From assembly GCA_026770575.1 (NCBI GenBank), contig MU657188.1:506456-525915 (forward strand): DNA of 19,460 nt. The letters run 5' to 3'. Source of the DNA: Pelagophyceae sp. CCMP2097 (Eukaryota; Sar; Pelagophyceae). The position numbers were made by a program, and so were the translations under genes. Below are positions 1-8,800 of this stretch, piece after piece. The notes under the pieces are model-generated. The model was not told the origin of the DNA. It saw nothing but the letters and a program-made list of their open reading frames with translations, and did no database searches. The number at the start of each line of letters is the position of its first letter. The first letter of the stretch is position 1.

Positions 1-62
1 CCCGCAAGAAGAAAGGAGAGAGAGAAGGGGAGAGTAAAAACGTAAACACATACCACATTTTG

Positions 63-124
63 TCCGTTCAACGGATCGGTTGTGGCAGCCTATCTAGGGT
101 GCCACAACTGATCCGTTCAACGGA
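63..124. repeat. Nested inverted repeat (hairpin)
   Basis: Bases 63-87 and 100-124 are inverted copies, 25 nt per arm with two mismatches, around a 12-nt loop. Each arm also begins or ends with the near-palindrome TCCGTTCAACGGA, so both a long hairpin and two small hairpins could form. It sits about 20 bp upstream of a TATA-like box. It could be a regulatory site, or a remnant of a terminal inverted repeat. No matching copy was seen downstream of the gene. Confidence 0.7.
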
Positions 125-143
125 TTCTATTGTGGTGTGTGTT

Positions 144-150
144 TATAAAA
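144..150 (+). promoter_or_regulatory. TATA-like box
   Basis: TATAAAA stands out in GC-rich DNA about 100 bp upstream of the ATG at 253, which leaves room for a short 5' UTR. Assignment as a promoter rests only on the motif and its position. Confidence 0.4.
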
Positions 151-252
151 AGGCGACGGCAGGTCTCCCCCCGAAAAGGGCCCCTTTTTGAATGCGTCTG
201 TTCCAGGCCCTTTGAAGCTTGGCGCGTCCTTTAAGGCTGGCTATAAGGTCCG

Positions 253-2190
253 ATGAGCGGCGCCACGGGCGTCCTGAAGCGGCTCGGAGGGGGCGGCACG
301 CAAACGTCCGTCGAATTGCGGCAGTTCGACGAGTTTTTAGGCGCCGAGAAGCTCGAGAGTGATTGGCGCCCACCACTCGCGGCCGTTACAGTCCTTGGAC
401 GGTACCAAGCGTGGCTGCAGACGCGAGGCAGCGCGTGCCAGCTCGCCTCGCGCGAGATCTCCGCCGCTTTGAAGCGCAGGCCGCAGGTCTTCTGGGCGCA
501 ACGTGACGCGCGGGCCGCGCCGCTGTTCAGCTTCGTCAAGTTCGAAGAGCGACCTCTGCCCAAAGTGCCGGCACCGGCGCCGGCGCGCCCGTTGTTTGGC
601 GCATCGAAGATGACGGCGAAAGAGCTCTCGCTCGCGGTTAAGTGCAGGTCGCTGCAGGGCAAGCTCGGCAGACTGTCGCAGTCGTGGCGCAACGCGCAGC
701 GCACCAACGCGTCTCTTAAATCGCAGCTCAACGACCGCAAGGACGCGGTTTGCTTGGCGGGCGCACTCGCGGCGAAGCTCGACCGGACGCGGCGCACTTT
801 AGAGCGAGCTGAGTGGCGCTCGAAGGCGCGCGCCAGGGCCGCGCGCACGTTCCGCGCCGACAAAGGCGAGCTGACCATCAAGGTCGACGACTTAGAGTCG
901 CGGCTCGCCGTGCTGGGCCGCACTTCTGGCCTTTCGACATTGCGTCTCGAGGCGGCTCTCCGCGCCTCGGCCGAAGAAGTGATTGCGGTGCGCGACGCGC
1001 TCCACGCGGCGCGCGAAGATGCTGTGGCGACCGTCGACGCAGCCGAGATGCGCGCCAGCAGATCCGCCGCGGAGTCGGCGCGGCTCGAAAAGGTGCTGAA
1101 GAAGGCCGCGGGGCCGTTGCTCTTCCAAGAAGGCGGCGTCGTCTGCGAGGAGGTCCGCGCCGCTGCGGTCGCCATCGCGGCCGGCCTCGACGTCAGCATC
1201 GGTGCCGTCTCGCCCGTAATGGGGGTCGTGCTCGATATGGTCGAGAAGATCTCTCAGCGTCAGAGAGGCGCGTCGCTCAACCTCACGGCGGCGGCGATCT
1301 CGAAAGAGTCCGTCATCCGTTTCGTCCACGAGCAGGGCGAGCTCGAGAAGTTCCACATCGCCTGGCGCGTCTTCATGTCGACGAGCAAGCGGCTCGGCTT
1401 CAAAGGTGCGCTGATCCCTCATCGCGTCGCGGTCTTCATTGAAATCATAGGTTGGGCGCTCTTCTGGGACGGAACGTCGACCAAGTACAACTACCGGCAC
1501 ATCATGCACGCGAGCATCGGCGTCGGTGACTGCACGTCCGAGTACGACCTCAGCGACATTGTCCAGGGCACCACGGCGGCCGAGACCGCGGCGTACCTCA
1601 AAAGCATCGTCTGCGACGTGCTGCGCCGGCAAGCCGTCCTGATGGTGCACTGCGGCCTCGTCGGATTGACGTACCCGCACGAGGTCACCGTGCTTGGCAT
1701 GGACAACGAGCCCCTGAACGGCGCCGCGGTGGCCGAGTTTGAGTCCTTCCGCGCCATCTCCGAGGTGCTCTTGGACATGGTCACCTGCGTCGAGGAGGCC
1801 TGCTTGAACAAGGTCGACATGCGCGTGTGCCTGGACGCGGCCTTGGTTCGCCTCAAGCTGCCGCCGCGGCCGCCGTGCCACGACGCCGCGCGCGAGATCC
1901 CCACGCACGCGGAACTCGACAAGAAGCCGTACGTCCTCCTCAACACACAGTCGCGCCAGCGGTATCACGACTCGTTCGGCTGCCGCCAGCACAGCATCGT
2001 CGTCGCGGCGACGCGCTTTGAGGTCGTCGAGAGGAGCCAGCTGCAGGGAGGCCTCGCCGCGGCCGTCGCCGCCCACGTGGCAGAGTTCGACGGCAGCCTC
2101 GCTCTCGGTAAGGCGTGCATGGGCGTTGAGAAGCGGTGGCTCACCATCACTGCACACTCGGTGCCTCGCCATCACTGGACACGAGTGTAG
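253..2190 (+). CDS. Hypothetical coiled-coil protein with possible transposase-type core
   Basis: This is a 645-codon uninterrupted frame. The ATG at 253 is the first in frame after a TAA at 244. I do not recognise the family with confidence. Residues 1-120 are basic and Pro/Ala-rich. Residues about 121-290 are rich in Lys, Arg, Glu, Ala and Leu with coiled-coil character. The C-terminal half looks globular. It has a hydrophobic strand leading into DGTSTKYNY (Asp about 406) and then, some 78 residues later, LGMDNEPLN (Asp about 484). A strand-DGT followed by a second Asp-containing strand resembles the RNase H-like core of some eukaryotic transposases and their domesticated relatives. That link is my inference, and I could not identify a third acidic residue. 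No flanking terminal inverted repeats were found on both sides. Codon use and GC content fit a real gene, and the antisense frames look like composition shadows. The last 20 or so residues could be read-through of an intron. Confidence 0.75.
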   Translation: MSGATGVLKRLGGGGTQTSVELRQFDEFLGAEKLESDWRPPLAAVTVLGRYQAWLQTRGSACQLASREISAALKRRPQVFWAQRDARAAPLFSFVKFEERPLPKVPAPAPARPLFGASKMTAKELSLAVKCRSLQGKLGRLSQSWRNAQRTNASLKSQLNDRKDAVCLAGALAAKLDRTRRTLERAEWRSKARARAARTFRADKGELTIKVDDLESRLAVLGRTSGLSTLRLEAALRASAEEVIAVRDALHAAREDAVATVDAAEMRASRSAAESARLEKVLKKAAGPLLFQEGGVVCEEVRAAAVAIAAGLDVSIGAVSPVMGVVLDMVEKISQRQRGASLNLTAAAISKESVIRFVHEQGELEKFHIAWRVFMSTSKRLGFKGALIPHRVAVFIEIIGWALFWDGTSTKYNYRHIMHASIGVGDCTSEYDLSDIVQGTTAAETAAYLKSIVCDVLRRQAVLMVHCGLVGLTYPHEVTVLGMDNEPLNGAAVAEFESFRAISEVLLDMVTCVEEACLNKVDMRVCLDAALVRLKLPPRPPCHDAAREIPTHAELDKKPYVLLNTQSRQRYHDSFGCRQHSIVVAATRFEVVERSQLQGGLAAAVAAHVAEFDGSLALGKACMGVEKRWLTITAHSVPRHHWTRV

Positions 2191-2872
2191 GTGTCGCGAC
2201 GTCGGCGGGCGGGGCCGGGACGGCGATTTGGCATTCGCACGGGCGGCACGGAGGTGATTTTGACATCCGACTCGTTCGAGGTGCTGCAATCATCATGACG
2301 GACGATCTCGTCGCGGCTTACAGTGCACGATGCGGGGACCATGTCCTGAACATCAACTCTACTGGCATCCATCGTCTAGGTTATGGGGTCGAATATCCCT
2401 TTAGCGATCACACCTCCTCCGGTGACCGGCTCTCTCCCTACGGAAGCCTGGGAGGTGCTCGGCCCGACGTCGGACCTGCCCGCGGCTTCTGGAGCGTCGC
2501 GAGCCTTTGACGGCATCGCATAGCACCCACTCCGGAACGTTTGCCACGCGTAGGAATTCCTATTCCAAACACGAGCGTCGGGCGGCATCCCTCGAGCGGT
2601 CGGCGCACGACTTTGTGGGGCGCGCCGTCGATGCCTTTGACGGTCCGGGTTTTCCGACTTTGGATCGCCGTCGCGCGTCGTTTAAAAAAACTGACGAGGA
2701 AGCAAAAAGGACGCCGCGGGGCGTCGAGCAATATCCTCGAGGCGGATGTGTCGGGTTCCCTCTCGATGTGTCGAGAAGGAGATTGGTCAGAATATTTCGC
2801 TGGGCAAGAAGCCTCCTTTAGCGAGCAGAACCTTTTTTTGTGGGCACTGCCAGAAGCTGCGGCGCGGGCCCC
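2191..2872. other. Intergenic region upstream of BCKDHB
   Basis: I see no supported gene in these 680 bases. The region holds one imperfect copy of the TCCCTACGG-GAAGCCTGGGA hairpin element (2427-2455), an A-run at 2684-2690 (GTTTAAAAAAACT) and a T-run at 2829-2835. The T-run and A-run are the only AT-rich spots before the BCKDHB start and may belong to its promoter. The weak overlapping frames here show no recognisable domain. Confidence 0.5.
2427..2455 (+). repeat. Dispersed copy of the CCCTACGGGAGCC hairpin element
   Basis: This segment contains CTCCCTACGGAAGCCTGGGA, close to the repeated unit in the sixth BCKDHB intron (5675-5806). The palindrome is imperfect here because one G has become A. 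Confidence 0.55.
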
Positions 2873-5800
2873 ATGCGCGCAGCTGCGCGGCTTTCGCTGC
2901 GCACGGGCGCGCGGCAGAATTCCTCGAGGTGCGCCGCGGCGGGGGCGACAAAGGGAGAGCAGTCTTGTGCGGGGCAGTCGTGTGCGGCGCAAGCCCCTTG
3001 CAACCACCTTCCGCTCACACCCGCTTCCCGCAGGTCCTCGACGACGCGCATGAACATGTTCACTGCCGTGAACTCGGCGCTGCGCGTGGCTTTGGAAACG
3101 GACGAGACGGCGATTGTGTTTGGTGAAGACGTGGGCTTCGGCGGCGTTTTTCGATGCACCGTCGGCTTGCAAGAGGTCCGTTGAGGCCCGGCGGGCCGTG
3201 GAGAGCCCCGAACGCAGCGGCGTTTGCGGCAGAGAGCACTGCGGATGCGTCTGCCTTCGACTGTCTTTGATGCGTTTGCGCGGCGAAATCGCGAGTTAGG
3301 CCTTTGGGAAGCAACGCGTTTTTAACACGCCGTTGTCCGAGCAAGGTGCGCCTGCGTGGGAGCGCGGCAAGCGCGCGGCAAGCGCGTGGCGTGGGAAGCG
3401 CGTGGCGTTGAAAGCCCGTGGCGTTGTAAAGCGCGTTTGAAAAGCGCGTTGTGTTGAAAGTGAAAAAAGGCGCTCAAAAAGCCCCTCCGGCCGCGTAGGC
3501 ATCGTCGGCGTGGGGATTGGGTACGCGGCCATGGGGCGGACGGCGGTTGCGGAAATCCAGTTTGCGGACTATATCTTTCCGGCGTAAGAGCCCGCGTCCC
3601 GTCAGAAGCCGTGTCCCCACCGTCCCCACTCGAAACGCGTCGGCACTTGAAACGCGGCACCACCACTTGACGCGTCTCCGCCACTTGAAACGCGTCCCCG
3701 CCACTTGAAACGCGTCTACGCCGCATTCCCGCCGACGGGAAATCTGTACGGCCCCTCGAGACGGTCAGGAGACGGATCTGCAAAGTCCCTCGGCAAGGTC
3801 CCTCTCCAAGGCCCCACTGGACGATCCGTTTGAAAGGGCCCTCTCCGAGGCAGGCGGTTCCTCTGTGGCCGACTGACATTTGCAACGGCGGAGGGTCGTT
3901 TGAGATGATGCACCCTGGGACTTTTTTCGCACAGAGTGCCTTTGTTTGCTGCGTTGGGAGTTGGATGATGGGATGCATCCCACACGCCGTACGGGACCTT
4001 GTCAGAGGGTCCTCGTCACAGGGACCTTGTCGTGGGGACCTTTACGGGAACTTGCCGTTGGGACCCCGGGTCTTCTCGTTGAGACCTCGCCACCCTTTCA
4101 CCTTGCCGCAGGAATCTTGTCGCAGGGTTCTTGGCCGAGGAACCTCGTCACAGGGGGCCGTCGTCGAGAGGCGGGATACCTTTCTCGGCGCGGTGTCGTC
4201 GGGATGTCGTCATGAGAACATTTGGACCTTGTCACGACGGGGCCTTTTTCAGCAGCCTCATCACGGGGACCTCGTTGTCAAAGTGATCTCGTCGCGGGAA
4301 ATGATCCGCGGGACCCGGGACGCCGTCAAAGTGACCTCGTCGCGGCGATGTCGTCTGAGGCCCTTGCCAAAGGACCTCGCAAAGACCCTGCCGCAGGGCC
4401 CTCGTCTTTTGGGTTTGCCACGGGGGCCGTCTCACGGGGTCGCAGGGACCTTGGCGGGACCGTGCTACGGTGTGCCACGGGCGCCTTGTCAGGGCAGCCT
4501 CACCGCGAGACTGTCACATGGAGACTTGTGTCACATGGATCTCGTCAAAGGGACTCTATGATTGGGACGTCAAAGGAACTTTGCGACGGGACGTCGTTGC
4601 GGGTTTCTCGGCGACGTTGCCGTTGGACAATATTGTCGTTGGACAATGCCCAGGGACTTTGGAAGAGGGACTCTGTCACAGGGCCCACGCATCTAGGTAC
4701 GACCAGCTGGTCAACGAGGCGGCAAAGTACCGTTATCGTTCAGGCGGCGAGTTCGACTGCGGTGGACTCACGGCCCGCGCCAGAGTCGCCGGATCTTCCG
4801 TCACGGGAGGCCGCAGGGAAGATCGGATGGGACCCCACACGACAGGGCGGATCTCTCCAACGTGCCGTACGTGATTGCATGCTGCGACTTAGGTGCGGGC
4901 TCCGTGCGGAGCGGTCGGGCACGGTGCGTGGCGAATTTCGGACGACCAAAGCACTCGAAACGATATCGAAGCGGTCCTCGAGGCGGCCCTGAGAGACGGT
5001 CCTGAGAGACGGTCCTCAGAGACGGCCCTGAGGGACGGTCCTGAGACGGTCCTGAGAGAGGGTCCCGAGAGACGGTCCTGAGAGGCAAACGGAGGCGGTT
5101 CAAGGCGGTCCTCTCAATGGCCTCGAGACGGTCCTGAAGACGGGATCTTGGCGGCCCTCTGGATCGTCTTCCAGGCGGCGTCTGGGTGGCCAAAAGGCGG
5201 CCCCGAGACCGTCCCCGAGACGGTCCTGAAGACGGCCCTCGGTGCTAAGACGGCCGAAGAGGCGGCCCTCGAGACGGTCTCGAGACGGCCGAGGCGATCC
5301 TCTGCATCTATGGCCTTTGAGGGGCCTCGAGACAAACCCAAGACGGCCTTGTCTTCGAGACGGCCTCGAGATGGCCCCGAGGCGGTCTCGAGACGGTCTT
5401 TGAAACGGTCTTTGAAACGACCTCTGGACGGCCCTCTACGTAAGCCTCTGGACAAGGCCCTCTCGGCGGGTTTGACGACGGCGGGGTCCTGAAGACGGCC
5501 TCGAGGCGGTCCTCGAGATGGCCCCGATACGGTCTCAAGACGGCCTCGAGATGGCCGCGAGGTGGCCGTGAGGCGGTCCTCTCGGCAGCCTCGAGTCGGC
5601 CCCAAGGTCCTCGTGGCGGTCTCAGGACGACCCTTGAGACGGCCCTTGAGACGGCCCTGGGGACGCTTATTCCAGGCTCCCGAAGGGAGCCGTAGTAGTT
5701 CTTATTTGCACCAGGGCACTCCTACGGGAGCCTAGGAAAATCCTCATCGGCTGCCTACGGGAGCATGGGGAAATCACCAGCGGCTCCCTACGGGAGCCTG

Positions 5801-8800
5801 GGAAAAAGAAGGCCCTCGAGACGGCCTTGAGACCACTTGCGAGGCCTCTGCGCGGTCCCTTGCGAGGCCTCTATGAAGGGTCCTATCAAGCTGCCACGCA
5901 TGGTTCCTTGCAAGGGACCCTTTCAGGGTCCCTTCAAGGCTCCTCGCACGGGCCTTGTGTACGAGCCCTGCAAAAAGGCCCCTCTCTTTGGCCTCTAACG
6001 GCCCCGCGTGCGGTCCAAGGGCGGGCATCTCGCACGATGCGCTCTCCTCGTATGGGCGAGGCCTCTTGGTGCCCTGCAAGGTCCTTCGCACGGGAGCTCT
6101 TGCGCGGGGAGGCCTCTGGGCGATCCAAGACGCCTTCTGGAGGGCCCCTCGCAAGGTCCCTCGCAAGGCTGCGGGTCCTGACGAGCCCCCTCGCACGGGG
6201 CGCGGGAAATCCCTGCAAGGCCGTTTGCACGGGTTCTTGCGAGGCCCCTCTTGGAAATGGCCTTCCCCCGTCGTGGTCGAGCCGGTCTCGAAACGGTGTT
6301 TCGAGCAGCGAGGGGCCTGGAGGAGGCTCTTGCGAGGCCCCTTGGCCCTCACAAAGCTCCTTGACCAGTCACCCCTTGCACGGGCCCTCGCACGGTCCCT
6401 TGCACGGGCCCTATCACGGTCTTTCGTACGGGCCCCTTGCAAGGCCTCTTTCACGGGTCGCAAGGCCTCTCGCAAAGTCCCTTGTAAAGGCCCCTCGCAA
6501 GGGTCCTTGCTCAGGCCCCTCGAAAAGGACTCTTGGGGTCTCTTGTAAAGGCCCCTTGGACGGGTCGTGTTCCTCAAAGGTGCAAATCTCTTCATGGGCC
6601 TCGAGGTAAGGCCGGAGAAGGTCCCCTTTGAAATGCGGGTCCGAAGCAAGGCGCCCTCGCAATGACCCTTTGGAGCCCCTTGAAACGCTTCCAGGGGCAC
6701 TATTTTCAAGTCCCATAAAAAAAGGCCCTTGTCTTCTGCGTGGCCACTTCGACGGATCCGCATTCGAGGGCGGGCTTTGCAAAGGCCCTGCAAGGCCTTC
6801 CGCACAAACCCCTCGCACTCGAAAAGGGTCCGTACAGAGGCAGACGGTCCGTCCCCTTGTGGACATCCCTCGCAAGGCTCCCTCGTACGGGCCCGCGCAC
6901 GCGTGGGTCCCATACGGCCGTATGGGGTTCCATACAGCCTTGAAGAGACTTAACGCGATGCAACACGGGCTCATGAAATCCCATCCCGCGCGCCGACCCA
7001 AGCCAAAACGTCCGCCGCGACGAGGGGACCGCCGACACGGCAGCGGAGTGGCATGTGCTGCAGCGGAGTGGGGCGTGCGCTGCAGCGGAGTGGGACGGGT
7101 TCCTTGGAACGAGTTCAAGGGGTCTATGCAACGGGTGTTGAAGGGACCTTGCGCACCGTCAGATGATTAGGCACCCCGTCGAGACACCCTCAAAGACGCT
7201 TCCTAGGCGGCCACTACCACTCGCAGTCGCCAGAGGCGCAGCTGGCGCCGGGCCGCGTCCGACGTTTTTAAAGAAGCTCGCAAACGTGGCCGTCAAAAGT
7301 TTCGGACGCGCGCCACGAAAAGCCCCCGAAGAGAGGCACCGCGTCCGGCTCGTCGCTTCGGGACCGCGCGTCTGCGGCGAGCGGGTCGCTTTTGTTGCCT
7401 GGAAGCGGATGGCTTGAAATTGGATTATTCAGGCCCATGACATCGATCATTTAGGCGCACACACCGGGACTCAAGGTGGTCATGCCCCGAGGACCTCGCC
7501 AAGCCAAAGGCCTGCTACTCGCGGCGATTCGCGACCGCAACCCAACAATCTTCTTGGAGCCAAAGGCGCTCTACAGGACGGCGGTGGACGACGTGCCAGA
7601 TGGGGACTTTGAACTCCCATTGGGTACGTGTTCGATTTTTCGCCCCTATACCCAGATTCGAATATCGATTTGCCGGGGGCGGCAGAGGCCAGGGGCGACG
7701 CGGCGGTGAGCGTGTGCAGCGGCGAGCGTGCGGTTCCCGCCGAGGACGCTTTTCGCCGAATCGGGGCCACTTTCGCTCGGCCGTCAAGGCCGTCAAGGCC
7801 ACTTTCGCCGACGGGAGGACCTTGTCGTTAGGCCGCGCCGACGTCATGCGCCAAGGTTCAGACGCCACAGTCGTCGGCTGGGGCGCCGAGGCGGCGTCTG
7901 CAGCGTGATGCGGGGAAACCTGCGGGGGGGGCTCTTTTGCGCCGCGGCGACCCGTCGCAGAACAGAGTTTTCTCAATATTTCGCGCAAAAGAGCCCCCCT
8001 CGCAGGTTTCCCCGCAAAACACTCGTCTTTAGGCGCCAACCTCCGCGTCCTGGCTTCCGCCTGCGACGCCGCGTTTCGGGAACGCGGCATCGAATGCGAG
8101 CTCGTCGACCTGCAGACTATCGTGCCGTGGGACGCCGAGGCGGTGCGTTTTGCGAGCGGAGGCGTTTTGCAAGCGGAGGCGTGGTACGTGTTTGCTCGAA
8201 AACCCCCCAAAACAGGTCTGCGCTTCTGTCAACAAGACGGGCAAGCTCCTCGTCTCCCACGAGGCGCCGCGGAGCATGGGTGAGGCGAGGGGCGGCGGGG
8301 GGCGCGATTCCGAGAGAGGGCCCTCGTCGCGGGCCGCGATTCCGAGAGAGGGCCCTCGTCGAGCACTTGAAGAGGGGCTGAGTCGGGCAATTTAACAAGG
8401 CGATGATCCAGGTTTTGCCGCTGAAGTAGTAGCCCACGTCGCCGAGGCCTGCTTCCTCTCGCTCGAGGCGCCGCGCGAAGCCGCGTCTTTTGTTAAAACC
8501 CATCGTACGCAATCAGAAAGTCGTTTCGTCTAAGCAGAAAGCACCAGGGACGGGTTTTCCCGAAACACGCGGGTCGGGTTTGCCGGTTAGAGCGTTTTGG
8601 CCGACGTAAACCCGCGGGTCTGGCCAAAGCCCGAACCCGAACCCGAACCGAGAAGAGGGGTTGTTTGACAAACCCGCGACCCTTTGGGTTTGGCACAGAT
8701 TGAAAACCAGACCCGACATTGCAGGGCCTCTGCGCGGTCGCTTGCAAGGCCTCTTTTGAGATGCCCTTGAACAGACCTCCGGACGGGCCCCTGCAGAGGC

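Larger units (their letters stand above)
1..252. other. 5' flank of the first gene
   Basis: No coding region is supported here. The first 60 bases are rich in A and G. A hairpin-forming inverted repeat and a TATA-like box follow (separate entries). An in-frame TAA at 244-246 closes the reading frame just before the ATG at 253. Confidence 0.6.

Noticed and set aside
892..2289. 465-codon open frame antisense to the first gene
   Set aside because: It mirrors the sense codon bias (GC-rich third positions remove antisense stops), has no recognisable domain, and overlaps a better supported gene.
5675..5806. CRISPR-like array of palindromic units
   Set aside because: Only four imperfect units with short, similar spacers, in a eukaryotic intron and with no cas genes. 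It fits a small palindromic repeat family.
5774..6913. 379-codon minus-strand open frame
   Set aside because: It lies wholly in the degenerate array of BCKDHB intron 6. Its length comes from repeat periodicity without stops, and its low-complexity Arg/Gly/Pro product looks like nothing known.
8630..8660. Telomere-like repeat (CCCGAA runs)
   Set aside because: Only about three units, inside a dispersed element with conserved flanking blocks, and not a known telomere unit.
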